Made by a program: the position numbers and the translations under genes. From Gramella jeungdoensis (GTDB lineage Bacteria; Bacteroidota; Bacteroidia; Flavobacteriales; Flavobacteriaceae): 64,000 bases of DNA. Under the pieces are notes generated by a model, which saw only the letters and a program-made list of their open reading frames with translations, searched no databases and was not told the DNA's origin. The stretch's first letter is position 1. Each line of letters opens with the position of its first letter. Location of the stretch: contig NZ_JAMSCK010000003.1 of NCBI RefSeq assembly GCF_023805255.1, positions 62,001 through 126,000 of the forward strand, written 5' to 3'. Below, one piece after another: positions 1-7,958 of this stretch.

Positions 1-2
1 CT

Positions 3-137
3 GAAACCATCATTCTTTTAAGGAGTCTGTTCATCGATATTATCGATTTTTCGGAAAAAGTTTCTCCGGTATTTACGCCCGATAACCTGATGGATGAACA
101 TCCGTTACTTAAACCTGTATCCCATGATATCCATTGA
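3..137 (+). CDS. nosD: NosD C-terminal fragment (cut by window edge)
   Basis: An open frame enters from the left edge and stops at 135-137, overlapping the next start by 14 bases. It encodes about 44 residues, including SLFIDIIDFSEKVSPVFTP and DEHPLLKPVSHD. This resembles the C-terminal tail of NosD, the periplasmic beta-helix protein that works with the NosFY transporter in maturing the copper site of nitrous oxide reductase. The assignment rests on this tail and on the NosF- and NosY-like genes directly after it. The rest of the gene lies outside the window. Confidence 0.7.
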   Translation, partial: ETIILLRSLFIDIIDFSEKVSPVFTPDNLMDEHPLLKPVSHDIH

Positions 138-834
138 AAATCTACATAAGAAGTTCGGAAAGAACAAAGTGCTTAAAGGCATCGATCTGGAAATAGAACA
201 GGGCGGAATCTTTGCGGTTCTGGGCCCCAACGGTTCCGGAAAGACCACTTTGATTAAAAGTATCCTGGGAATGGTAGTACCAAACTCCGGAAGCATAAAA
301 TTAAACGGAAAACCAGTCAAAAATGACTGGAAATACCGAAATGATATTGATTATCTACCCCAGATTGCGAATTTTCCAGGAAACCTAACAGTCCGGGAAC
401 TCATTCGCATGATAAAGGACCTGCGCTCCTATAAGAAAGCGGAAGACAAAAGTCTGATAGATCTTTTTAAACTTGAACCTTTTCTGGATAAAAAACTAGG
501 GAACCTTTCAGGCGGGACAAAACAAAAGGTAAACCTTGTTCTGACGTTTATGTTTGATAGTCCCCTGATCATTCTGGATGAACCTACCACAGGACTGGAC
601 CCTATCTCCCATTTAAGGTTAAAAGAACTTATTACTCATGAAAAGCAAAAGGGAAAGACCATTCTTATCACTTCACACATTATGAGCTTTGTAGAGGAAA
701 TAGCAGACGAGATCGTATTCCTGTTGGAAGGCAAAATCTATTTTAAAGGAGATATTCCCGCATTGAAGACCAAGACCGAGCAGCCCGATTTTGAACATGC
801 CATAGCATCAATTTTAACCACCAGTTATGTTTAA
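124..834 (+). CDS. nosF: NosF-type ABC transporter ATPase
   Basis: Cytoplasmic ATPase of the transporter that helps NosD and NosY mature the Cu centre of nitrous oxide reductase. Walker A GPNGSGKT is at residues 34-41, the ABC signature LSGGTKQ at 128-134 and the Walker B/D-loop LIILDEPTTGLDP at 148-160, giving a complete single-domain ATPase of 236 residues. An ATG at 94 is in frame, but the ATG at 124 is preferred because the ATPase fold begins directly there (MISIENLHKKFG) and it overlaps the upstream stop as expected for coupled translation. The 3' end overlaps nosY by 8 bases. An ATPase of another export system is possible, but the NosD-like tail upstream argues for NosF. Confidence 0.85.
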   Translation: MISIENLHKKFGKNKVLKGIDLEIEQGGIFAVLGPNGSGKTTLIKSILGMVVPNSGSIKLNGKPVKNDWKYRNDIDYLPQIANFPGNLTVRELIRMIKDLRSYKKAEDKSLIDLFKLEPFLDKKLGNLSGGTKQKVNLVLTFMFDSPLIILDEPTTGLDPISHLRLKELITHEKQKGKTILITSHIMSFVEEIADEIVFLLEGKIYFKGDIPALKTKTEQPDFEHAIASILTTSYV

Positions 835-1609
835 GATATTAAAATACAGTTTCTACGACCTGATGCGAAGCCGCTGGAGCTACGTTTATTTCCTATTCTA
901 TTTACTATTGGGACTCGTGCTTCTATTCCTGAATAATGACCTTTCAAAAGCGGTAATAACACTTATGAATGTGATTATCATCCTGGTACCTCTAATCGGG
1001 ACCATCTTTGGAGTGATGTATTATTATAATTCCAAGGAATTTACTGAATTGCTCCTGGCCCAACCGGTGAAAAGAAGCTCTATCTTTTTAGGGCAATACT
1101 TTGGTGTGGCACTATCCCTCGCGCTTAGCCTGGTGATAGGGCTTGGCTTGCCGTTCATCTTTTACGGAATTTTCAACAGTGATGCGATTGGTAATTTCTC
1201 TCTGCTATTAATAACAGGAGCTTTTCTAACAATGATCTTCACAGCGCTGGCTTTTGTAATAGCCCTTACGAACGATAATAAGATAAAAGGTTTTGGGTAT
1301 GCCATCTTATTATGGCTCTTCCTTGCGGTGATCTATGATGGAATATTCCTGATGTCACTGGTTTTGTTTGAGGATTATCCACTCGACAAATTCTCACTGA
1401 TCGCCACCATGCTGAACCCCATAGATCTTTCTAGGGTTCTAATTCTATTAAAAATGGACATTTCAGCATTACTTGGCTATACCGGAGCGGTCTTTCAAAA
1501 GTTCTTCGGAACTAATCAGGGGATCATATTATCATCGGTAATGCTCATCTTATGGGTAAGTATTCCCCTTTACCTAATCAGAAGGATTTCCAATAAAAAA
1601 GACTTCTAA
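827..1609 (+). CDS. nosY: NosY-type ABC transporter permease
   Basis: Inner-membrane permease partner of NosF, 260 residues with about six hydrophobic segments: an N-terminal helix after MFKILKYSFYDLMRSRWSYV, others near residues 35-55, 85-110, 120-145, 155-180 and a last helix near 230-252. It ends in a basic tail (RRISNKKDF). The start overlaps nosF by 8 bases, indicating translational coupling. The motif TELLLAQPVKRSSIFLGQY after helix 2 is typical of ABC-2 type permeases of the NosY group. With NosF and NosD it would deliver a sulfur species or otherwise support assembly of the copper-sulfide site in NosZ. nosZ itself is not in the window. Confidence 0.83.
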   Translation: MFKILKYSFYDLMRSRWSYVYFLFYLLLGLVLLFLNNDLSKAVITLMNVIIILVPLIGTIFGVMYYYNSKEFTELLLAQPVKRSSIFLGQYFGVALSLALSLVIGLGLPFIFYGIFNSDAIGNFSLLLITGAFLTMIFTALAFVIALTNDNKIKGFGYAILLWLFLAVIYDGIFLMSLVLFEDYPLDKFSLIATMLNPIDLSRVLILLKMDISALLGYTGAVFQKFFGTNQGIILSSVMLILWVSIPLYLIRRISNKKDF

Positions 1610-1692
1610 AAAGAAAGCCTTCTAACATGAGAATAGTCATAAATATTGGGAGGCGAAGTATTTAATTTAGTGGGGATTTAAAAAATTTTGTC

Positions 1693-2310
1693 ATGAATGA
1701 ACTACTATTGCAAAGCCTGAAAAACTCTTTCAGCTATCCACAATATTTGAATCTTCTGGAAGAGCTTGTAAAAAATGGAAACACAACGGGAGAACCGACA
1801 GAGGACCGGATTAATTTCACAGCCCTTAATTTCAAACGCATTCAGCGACTGAATAAAAGGATAAGACTACCTGAGGAGCAGAAAACCATATTTAAAAATA
1901 TTGAAACCAAGCAAACCTGGCTTGTTCTTCTTGAATCCTGGTGTGCCGATGGCGCACAGACCATCCCGGTGCTGAACAAAATAGCAGAAACCTCTGATAA
2001 TATAAGCCTGAAGATCATATTAAGGGATGAGAACCCGGAAATTATGGATAATTTCCTTACCAATGGTACCCGCTCCATTCCGAAACTCATCATTCTGGAT
2101 GAAGACTTTCAAGTAATGGCAACCTGGGGGCCACGTTCAGTTCCGGCCACTAAAATGGTAGCAGATTACAAAGAGGAATTCGGAAAAATTGACGCCACCT
2201 TTAAGGCCAGACTTCAGGTATGGTATAATAAAGATCATGGTTTGAGTATCATCAATGAACTGAGTGATATTGTTCAAAAACTGGAAAAAAATTCATTTAC
2301 TTCGGTTTAA
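1693..2310 (+). CDS. Thioredoxin-fold protein with a single active-site cysteine
   Basis: A 205-residue soluble protein without a signal peptide. Residues 70-150 have the thioredoxin-fold order: beta strand LVLLESWC, helix, strand ISLKIILRDE, and a cis-Pro-like segment TRSIPKLIILDE. The active site reads ESWCADGAQ, so there is one Cys where a redox thioredoxin has CxxC. Single-Cys variants of this kind are frequent in Bacteroidota thioredoxin-like families, where reductase chemistry is unproven. It follows nosY after 83 bases and its stop overlaps the convergent membrane-protein gene by 4 bases. A role in thiol or copper handling next to nos genes is inference. Confidence 0.75.
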   Translation: MNELLLQSLKNSFSYPQYLNLLEELVKNGNTTGEPTEDRINFTALNFKRIQRLNKRIRLPEEQKTIFKNIETKQTWLVLLESWCADGAQTIPVLNKIAETSDNISLKIILRDENPEIMDNFLTNGTRSIPKLIILDEDFQVMATWGPRSVPATKMVADYKEEFGKIDATFKARLQVWYNKDHGLSIINELSDIVQKLEKNSFTSV

Positions 2311-3578
2311 TCTTTTGATAAAACTTGTGTGGCCAGCATCAGGGCAATTGCTATAAAAAGGATCAGGCTGGCCAGACTTATAAGCAGATGTATAGACGGG
2401 ATTGGCCCGGTTACAAGAACGGCTGCCAAACCCCTTGAAAATATGAGAAACTCTGTTAGAAAGAAACCAAGGAGGTAAGTATACACCTGCATTCTGGTTA
2501 GTTTCAGGAGTTTAAAATAGTTGAGAAATGCCAGTAAAAGTATACTCACTATTCCAAGGAATACCCAGTGGATATAGCTAATGATCATATCCAGATTAGT
2601 AAAGATGGTTTGGGCTATAACCGGAAACGCACCTAAGATCTGGGCGATCAGTTTTACAAATAATAAAAAGATGACGATCCTTACCGAAAAGGTGAATAAA
2701 GAAGGCATACTCTTAAAAACAGACAGGGCTTTAGAATATACCGCTCTGAAGAGTATACCAAATGCAATGAGCTGAATAACCCCGCCTATGAGTGCGAGTA
2801 AATAAATCCACCAGTAAGGTTGCATCCACAGCAGTGAGAGAAAAAATGTAAGGATAACTCCTGCATTCAGGAAATTATAGAACCTATTAAAGACTCTTTT
2901 TGGGAGTGAAAAGGATCTTTGTTCGAGTATATAAAGAAAAATGCCTGTTAGAGCGACTATAAACCATCCATTATACTGAAAATGAAGAAAGAAATATATA
3001 GCGTTCCTGTACCAGGCCGATCCACTTCCGGCAGTATTCATGATAATGCCAAGTGCCCAGGGGCCAATGCTGGAAATCACAAGGTACCAGAGGGAAATCT
3101 TTATGAACTTATAAGGTCCGGTCTTTTTAAGGGCATCTGGACAGTATTTAAAAAAGAAAAATACGAACCAATAAGATGCGACAAGAAATAGACTGGAAAA
3201 AATGATCGAGAAGAGGGCATAACCTGTAAAAGGGAAAGTTACGAGCATCCCTATAATAGTAATCTGGGTAAACCAGAATATAAGTCTGTATTTATTTTTA
3301 ATAGGCTGGGACCGCAAAAAGGCAAAATAGATGAGGCTTGTCAAAGCTGTATAAACCCAGCCCAGTAATGCAATATGAGAATGGGTATGAACAATAAACT
3401 TATAAGTTATCGGGATGTCAAAAATCGCAAAGAACCGTAGAATGACTCCCATAATTGCAATGAGCAGAAAATACACTAAGGCCGTGCTTGTATGACGTTT
3501 CAACATTCTCATAAAATAAAAGCTAGTGCCTGACCAAATTAAAGCTAAAAAATACAATGAAAATTTAAAAAAGGACAA
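2307..3578 (-). CDS. Polytopic membrane protein resembling haem-copper oxidase subunit I
   Basis: A 423-residue protein with about 12 hydrophobic helices. Helix 3 carries HTHSHIALLGW and a later helix carries FFLHFQYNGW, His patterns like the haem-ligating helices of cbb3-oxidase and NO-reductase large subunits. The full set of six ligands could not be assigned by eye. The ORF starts at TTG (3576-3578), supported by AAGGA about 5 nt upstream on the minus strand. The next ATG, at residue 23, would delete the first helix. It is divergent from an Rrf2 regulator and near nos, RIC and HemN genes, so a role in NO or nitrous oxide metabolism is likely but unproven. It could be a catalytically inactive relative. 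Confidence 0.65.
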   Translation of the reverse strand: MSFFKFSLYFLALIWSGTSFYFMRMLKRHTSTALVYFLLIAIMGVILRFFAIFDIPITYKFIVHTHSHIALLGWVYTALTSLIYFAFLRSQPIKNKYRLIFWFTQITIIGMLVTFPFTGYALFSIIFSSLFLVASYWFVFFFFKYCPDALKKTGPYKFIKISLWYLVISSIGPWALGIIMNTAGSGSAWYRNAIYFFLHFQYNGWFIVALTGIFLYILEQRSFSLPKRVFNRFYNFLNAGVILTFFLSLLWMQPYWWIYLLALIGGVIQLIAFGILFRAVYSKALSVFKSMPSLFTFSVRIVIFLLFVKLIAQILGAFPVIAQTIFTNLDMIISYIHWVFLGIVSILLLAFLNYFKLLKLTRMQVYTYLLGFFLTEFLIFSRGLAAVLVTGPIPSIHLLISLASLILFIAIALMLATQVLSKD

Positions 3579-3592
3579 TTTTATCCTTTTTT
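3567..3592. promoter_or_regulatory. Inverted repeat over the RBS of the membrane-protein gene
   Basis: Perfect 9-base arms AAAAAAGGA (3567-3575) and TCCTTTTTT (3584-3592) are separated by 8 bases. The right arm is, on the minus strand, the AAGGA ribosome-binding site of the TTG-started membrane protein, so the dyad could act as an operator for the divergent Rrf2 regulator or as an RBS-hiding hairpin. The arms are A/T-rich and could arise by chance. Confidence 0.35.
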
Positions 3593-3632
3593 TGAACTAT
3601 CTTAAAAATCTTCTTATAAACCACATTAGCGA

Positions 3633-4064
3633 ATGTTTTCAAAAGCATGTGAATACGGAATAAGAGCAACTTTGTTCATAGCTCAGGAATCGAAAAACGA
3701 GAATCGTACAGGTCTCAAAAAAATAGCCAGGGAAATAAATTCTCCCGAGGCTTTCACTGCCAAGATCCTGCAGAAACTTGTTCAGGAAAATATTATTACA
3801 TCTTCAAAAGGACCACAGGGTGGTTTTTTTATCGCTCCCGAAAACCAGACAATTGTACTGGCTGAAATCGTAAAAGCCATAGATGGTGATTCCATCATAA
3901 ATGGATGTGCGCTGGGCCTTGATAAATGTTCTGAAGATCATCCCTGTCCCCTGCATTCCGATTTTGCTGAAATAAGAAGCGGCCTAAAGCACATGCTCGA
4001 AAATACCAGTATTCGTGAACTCACCGCAAGGCTGGATTCAGGCCTTGGTTTCTTAAAGACTTAA
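3633..4064 (+). CDS. Rrf2-family regulator (NsrR/IscR-like)
   Basis: A 143-residue winged-helix regulator. The N-terminus MFSKACEYGIRATLFIA and the wing segment GPQGGFFIAPE are Rrf2 hallmarks. Three cysteines (CALGLDKCSEDHPC, about residues 92-105) match the spacing of the Fe-S ligands of IscR/NsrR proteins, so it probably carries a cluster that senses nitric oxide, oxygen or iron-sulfur status. It is divergent from the haem-copper-like membrane protein and next to RIC and HemN on the opposite strand, which suggests those genes as targets. Which ligand it senses cannot be read from the sequence. Confidence 0.88.
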   Translation: MFSKACEYGIRATLFIAQESKNENRTGLKKIAREINSPEAFTAKILQKLVQENIITSSKGPQGGFFIAPENQTIVLAEIVKAIDGDSIINGCALGLDKCSEDHPCPLHSDFAEIRSGLKHMLENTSIRELTARLDSGLGFLKT

Positions 4065-4075
4065 AAAAATAAGAA

Positions 4076-4133
4076 GGTGTCTAAAAAAGGTGAATTTAAA
4101 GGACGTGAGGTTTGTTTAGACGTTTTAGACACC
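4076..4133. repeat. Perfect 11-bp inverted repeat between convergent genes
   Basis: GGTGTCTAAAA at 4076-4086 is repeated as its exact complement TTTTAGACACC at 4123-4133, with 36 bases between. The outer flanks also nearly match (GAA versus GAG). It lies between the convergent Rrf2 and RIC genes. It could be a terminator with a long loop, or the ends of a very short non-coding element such as a MITE. No target-site duplication was evident. Confidence 0.5.
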
Positions 4134-4153
4134 CTCTCAATTAAGACTTTAAT

Positions 4154-4876
4154 TTAAGCTCTTAATTTCTTTTCCAGCTTTAATGCTTTTGGATGAAGAA
4201 TATTGTTTTCCAAATGTATATGTTCATGCAGATCCTGCTCAAACTCATCCAGCTTATCAAACAAGGCCCTGTAAGTGTTACAGGCATGTGCCGGTGGCGT
4301 ATAATCATTTGTTAAGCGGGCAATTTCTTTAAATATATCTCCTGCTTCCTCATGCTCCACTTCCATCATTTTAATAGGATTTTCAACTGTACTGAAATGA
4401 GGAACATCTATGGTAGTTCCCTCCTGCTCGGCCGCTACCATCTTCTTGATGAACGGAAAAAGGATAAGTTCTTCTTTTTTAAGATGCGAGGCAAGCTCTC
4501 CTGCAACCTGCTCGAATAATTCATAAACCTTCACCAGTTCAGGACTGTTAGCACCATGAACCCGGGCCACTTTATTAGTGTACTGGAGGAGCAGAGGAAT
4601 ATTAGCCTCCACATATTTATGATGTTTTTCTACAATATGATCTATTAACTCATCTAGCGGAAGACTGTTGTAATCGGTCCCCTTATCATCAGCATTTCCT
4701 ATACTTTTAAGATCATCGGCTAGAAGTTCATAATCCACTCCATATTTTTCACAGGCCTTTTGAATGCTGATCCCTCCGCCGCAGCAAAAATCTATTCCAT
4801 ACTTCTTAAAAACATGAGATGCTTTTATATTTTCTGTTACACAATCGGCAACAGTTCTTTCGGGTGTAAATTCCAT
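4154..4876 (-). CDS. ric: Iron-sulfur cluster repair di-iron protein (RIC/ScdA/YtfE)
   Basis: A 240-residue cytoplasmic protein that repairs Fe-S clusters damaged by nitric oxide or peroxide. Residues 1-60 form the ScdA N-domain with the FCCGGG motif (KKYGIDFCCGGGISI). The hemerythrin-like domain follows with putative di-iron ligands in HHKYVEAN, HLKKEELILFPF, EVEHEEAG and HEHIHLENNILHP. Length and domain order match the family. hemN is 21 bases upstream on the same strand, so the two are probably cotranscribed. The neighbouring Rrf2 regulator is a plausible controller, since NsrR-type proteins commonly control ric genes. Confidence 0.93.
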   Translation of the reverse strand: MEFTPERTVADCVTENIKASHVFKKYGIDFCCGGGISIQKACEKYGVDYELLADDLKSIGNADDKGTDYNSLPLDELIDHIVEKHHKYVEANIPLLLQYTNKVARVHGANSPELVKVYELFEQVAGELASHLKKEELILFPFIKKMVAAEQEGTTIDVPHFSTVENPIKMMEVEHEEAGDIFKEIARLTNDYTPPAHACNTYRALFDKLDEFEQDLHEHIHLENNILHPKALKLEKKLRA

Positions 4877-4897
4877 AGTTTTAAATTTAAATGTTTA

Positions 4898-6262
4898 TTA
4901 TACTGTCATTGAAAATAATTGTGTTTGGGGCTTATTCCTTTGCAGTCTCATATCGAAGGCCATGCATATATTTCGCACAAATGGCCGACCCTTTTCCGTA
5001 ATTTTAAGGTAATTGCTATCTATTTCGATGAGTCCGTCATTTCGCATTTCTTTGAGGCGAACCAAAACATCAGGCAACCCATTGAAAAATTCCTGCCTGG
5101 TATACCAGGAAGTCTTTAGTTTACACATAAGATTGAGAATATGTTTCCTTATCACAAGGTCCTCTTCGGTAAGGATATGACCACGGTACACCGGGATCAT
5201 GCCATTATTAACCAGATTCTGATATTCCTCAACACGTTTTACATTTTGAGCAAAACCGTACCAGCTGTCACTTATCGCAGAAACTCCCAATCCTATCATA
5301 GCCTGGGTTTTGGAGTTGGTATATCCCATGAAATTACGGTGTATTGTACGGTCTTCTACAGCTTTATATAAACTGTCTGATTTAAGCGCGAAGTGATCCA
5401 TTCCTATCTCAACATAACCGGCATCCCGCAACATTTGCTTTCCGGTTTCATACTGCTCCCTTTTTTGTGCTGCAGTGGGAAGATCTTTCTCATTAAAACC
5501 CCGCTGACCATTTCCTTTCACCCATGGAACATGGGCATAACTGTAAAAAGCTATCCGGTCTGGCTTCAGCTCCTTGGTACGCTCTATTGTATGGATTATA
5601 TGTTCTTTTGTTTGAAAAGGAAGCCCAAAAATGATGTCATGTCCCACCGATGTAAATCCTGTTTCTCTTGCCTGCTCAGTAGCTCTCTTCACATTTTCAA
5701 AAGGCTGGATTCTATGGATGGCTTTTTGTACGGCTGCATTATAATCCTGCACTCCGTAGCTCACTCTTTTAAAACCTAAAGAAGCAAGTACTTTTAGGTG
5801 GTCCCTATTTGTATTGTTAGGGTGACCCTCAAAACTCATCTCAGGTTCAGCAGCTATTTTAGCCTGTTTAAAAATCCCATCTATTAGAAGCTTCAGGTTA
5901 TCAGGCGAGAAGAATGTAGGAGTACCTCCTCCAAGATGTATCTCTTTTACCACTGGTTTTTCTTCCAGTAGCTCACAGTACATCTCCCATTCTCTTAAAA
6001 CCGTTTTTATATAAGGATCTTCAACCCCATGATTCTTTGTGATTCTCTTATTACAGCCACAAAAAGTGCACAGGCTCTCGCAAAAAGGCAGGTGTATATA
6101 AAGGCTTATCCCTTCAGAAGAGTTACTTTCCTTAAAACTCTTTTTAATAGAGTTCTTCCACTTCTCCCGGGTGAAAAGCTGTTCATCCCAGTAAGGTACC
6201 GTAGGATAACTGGTATATCGAGGTCCCGGAACATTATATTTTTCGATTAATTCTGAAGCCAC
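4898..6262 (-). CDS. hemN: Oxygen-independent coproporphyrinogen III dehydrogenase
   Basis: A 454-residue radical-SAM enzyme that converts coproporphyrinogen III to protoporphyrinogen IX without oxygen, in the cytoplasm. The start MASELIEKYNVPGPRYTSYP contains the conserved HemN N-terminal signature. The cluster-binding motif CESLCTFCGC lies near residue 61, followed by the SAM-binding GGGTPTF (about residues 111-117). Length matches true HemN rather than the shorter HemW. It lies just upstream of ric on the same strand. Together they fit anaerobic or denitrifying growth, when haem synthesis must avoid oxygen. Confidence 0.93.
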   Translation of the reverse strand: MASELIEKYNVPGPRYTSYPTVPYWDEQLFTREKWKNSIKKSFKESNSSEGISLYIHLPFCESLCTFCGCNKRITKNHGVEDPYIKTVLREWEMYCELLEEKPVVKEIHLGGGTPTFFSPDNLKLLIDGIFKQAKIAAEPEMSFEGHPNNTNRDHLKVLASLGFKRVSYGVQDYNAAVQKAIHRIQPFENVKRATEQARETGFTSVGHDIIFGLPFQTKEHIIHTIERTKELKPDRIAFYSYAHVPWVKGNGQRGFNEKDLPTAAQKREQYETGKQMLRDAGYVEIGMDHFALKSDSLYKAVEDRTIHRNFMGYTNSKTQAMIGLGVSAISDSWYGFAQNVKRVEEYQNLVNNGMIPVYRGHILTEEDLVIRKHILNLMCKLKTSWYTRQEFFNGLPDVLVRLKEMRNDGLIEIDSNYLKITEKGRPFVRNICMAFDMRLQRNKPQTQLFSMTV

Positions 6263-6348
6263 CTTAGGTTTTATTTGGCTTCAAAAATATTGGTAGTCAG
6301 GCTAAAGAAATATGATATACATCAGCTTTTGCCGAAAACATAGAAAAA

Positions 6349-6975
6349 TCAGAGTTTAATTTTCTCAATTTCCACAACTCCATTTGCACTAATGTTCAAT
6401 GAGATCCATAGATCATTTTCCCCTGCTTTAAATCGAGATATTTCCAGATCGTCAAGAGAACCTATGAGATGTATGCCTTCTTTGGCTTCCAGCTTATTTT
6501 CGAGCTTTTCGTTAAGAGCGTCCATTTGCTCTTCGATATGCGGCATAAAATTGAAATTCATTTTCTCTTTCAATTTAGCATACATCCACTTGTTGATGAC
6601 AGCTTCCAGTAACTGATTGGCAATCCAGTTACCAGTCTTACTATCTACTTCATAATCTTTCAGTGAGATCTTCTGAAATTCCCTGTTCAGTTCCAGCGAA
6701 GCGTGAAAGAGTAGTTCCACCTGTTTATTCTTAAAAAGACTCGTGAGAGTTTGTAAATTCACATGCAGACAAAGATCAAAATCTTCAAGTTCACTTTTGC
6801 TGATAGAAATATCCAGAATTTGTGCATAATTAGACTTTTCACCATCTTCATTTTCCTTGCTAATGATCTCTCCTACCAGCTTTTCCCTTAAATAATTATC
6901 AAGTACGGGATAGCCTATCTTTACAGGTATAGATACATTGAAATTGGCTTCCGAAATTTTATCTGAATCATTCAT
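6349..6975 (-). CDS. DUF4403-like protein
   Basis: A 208-residue protein without a clear signal peptide. It starts a typical DUF4403 repeat unit (NVSIPVKIGYPVLDNYLREKL), has a central helix-rich segment with HIEEQMDALNEKLENKLE near residue 145, and ends in a strand-rich unit (GIHLIGSLDDLEISRFKAG). DUF4403 proteins are usually about twice as long and lipid-anchored, so this is a short version. Function is unknown. It lies 86 bases upstream of hemN on the same strand and could share its transcript. Confidence 0.6.
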   Translation of the reverse strand: MNDSDKISEANFNVSIPVKIGYPVLDNYLREKLVGEIISKENEDGEKSNYAQILDISISKSELEDFDLCLHVNLQTLTSLFKNKQVELLFHASLELNREFQKISLKDYEVDSKTGNWIANQLLEAVINKWMYAKLKEKMNFNFMPHIEEQMDALNEKLENKLEAKEGIHLIGSLDDLEISRFKAGENDLWISLNISANGVVEIEKIKL

Positions 6976-7138
6976 TCTAATAAGATTTATATTTTACTAA
7001 GGGCTTGTGAATGCCGAAAGAAAATATTCTAAGAAAAAGGTAAGCATTTCAGGATAGCCTAGATAAACCAGAAATGATAATTTTTTGCTAATTCAATGCA
7101 AAATCTAAAAGAAGCAGGCTGTAAAGGTGGAAAAAACA

Positions 7139-7166
7139 AAAACCTTCCAGTAATCTGAAAGGTTTT
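7139..7166 (-). terminator. Orphan minus-strand terminator
   Basis: AAAACCTT (7139-7146) pairs with AAGGTTTT (7159-7166) around a 12-base loop. On the minus strand the stem is followed by a T-rich run (complement of 7127-7138), the form of an intrinsic terminator. No minus-strand gene ends here, because the nearest upstream gene on that side runs on the plus strand. It may end a small RNA or antisense transcript. Confidence 0.5.
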
Positions 7167-7303
7167 GAATGGGCAATTCAACAGTAATAGTCTCAGCTTA
7201 AGTGTGCTATATTTCTACCCTACATTGAAATAAGCTTTAAAGCTATAATAGAATACTGGCAGAATTATCCTATTAGCAAGGTAGGAATAAGAAGGAAGCC
7301 AGG

Positions 7304-7326
7304 AAATACCCAAAAAGAGGTATTTT
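7304..7326. promoter_or_regulatory. Dyad motif AAATACC-N8-GGTATTT, copy 1
   Basis: AAATACC (7304-7310) and GGTATTT (7319-7325) form a 7-bp inverted repeat about 95 bases before the AhpD-like gene start. The spacer ends in AAAGA. A very similar dyad with the same AAAGAGGTATTTT half is found at 25601-25624, also in front of an exported-protein gene, suggesting a shared operator. The binding protein is unknown. Confidence 0.35.
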
Positions 7327-7419
7327 CTTGCCTGCCGGCTCGTTTTTTCTGGTTTTAACCTATTTCGAAAACAGGGAAAATAAATGACCTTAAATATTAA
7401 TTTCAAAAATTTTATAGTC

Positions 7420-7896
7420 ATGAAATCTCTGATTAAAAAAGAATTAATTAAACTACTACTCATTGTACCTCTTCTGCTAATTTCATTTACGATAAACGCC
7501 CAGGACACCAGTTCTTATGAAAAGGCCAAGGCCGAAATTGAAGAAGAATTCGGGATGTTTCCCAAAATGTTTGAAATCTTCCCAGATCATGCCCTCGCCG
7601 GAGCCTGGGAGAATTTTAAGATGCTAAACAGTCCTGAAAGCAAGATTCCTGCAAAATATCGGGAGTTATTACAGTTGGCTGTGGCTTCCCAGATACCCTG
7701 TAACTATTGTATATACTACCATTCTGCCGCCGCCAAAGCTTATGGTGCCACCGAGGAAGAAATTCAGGAAGCGGTTGCCCAGGGGGCACAGACCCGGCAC
7801 TGGAGTATGATATTACAGGGAAACCAGGTGGACTTTGAAGAATTTAAGGCAGAGTTCAATGCCATGATGAAGCATATGGCATCAAAGTCTAAATAG
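7420..7896 (+). CDS. Exported AhpD-like carboxymuconolactone decarboxylase family protein
   Basis: A 158-residue protein starting at ATG 7420. The in-frame ATG at 7384 is rejected because a signal peptide (MKSLIKKELIKLL, then a hydrophobic core ending FTINAQD) starts exactly at 7420. The mature part has the all-helical AhpD/CMD fold with the redox motif CNYCIYYH, in which CxxC and the following His form the peroxidatic or disulfide centre in AhpD. Such proteins act as thiol peroxidases or disulfide reductases. The exported location is atypical for AhpD. A terminator hairpin follows at 7913. Substrate unknown. Confidence 0.85.
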   Translation: MKSLIKKELIKLLLIVPLLLISFTINAQDTSSYEKAKAEIEEEFGMFPKMFEIFPDHALAGAWENFKMLNSPESKIPAKYRELLQLAVASQIPCNYCIYYHSAAAKAYGATEEEIQEAVAQGAQTRHWSMILQGNQVDFEEFKAEFNAMMKHMASKSK

Positions 7897-7912
7897 ATCA
7901 TTACAATTAGCG

Positions 7913-7937
7913 AAAGGATCAGGGTTACTGATCCTTT
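7913..7937. terminator. Terminator after the AhpD-like gene
   Basis: AAAGGATCAG (7913-7922) and CTGATCCTTT (7928-7937) form a perfect 10-bp stem with a 5-base loop, 16 bases after the stop. The downstream run is only moderately T-rich, and the symmetric stem could serve both strands, including the small minus-strand ORF at 7959-8051. Confidence 0.7.
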
Positions 7938-7958
7938 CCTGTTCTGTTACCTAATAGC

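Larger units (their letters stand above)
6976..7419. other. Gene-free stretch between divergent genes
   Basis: 444 bases with no supported coding region. It contains a minus-strand intrinsic-terminator-like hairpin (7139-7166) and a dyad motif AAATACC-N8-GGTATTT (7304-7325), both listed separately. Reading frames that cross it are short and overlap the next gene in the wrong frame. Confidence 0.6.
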
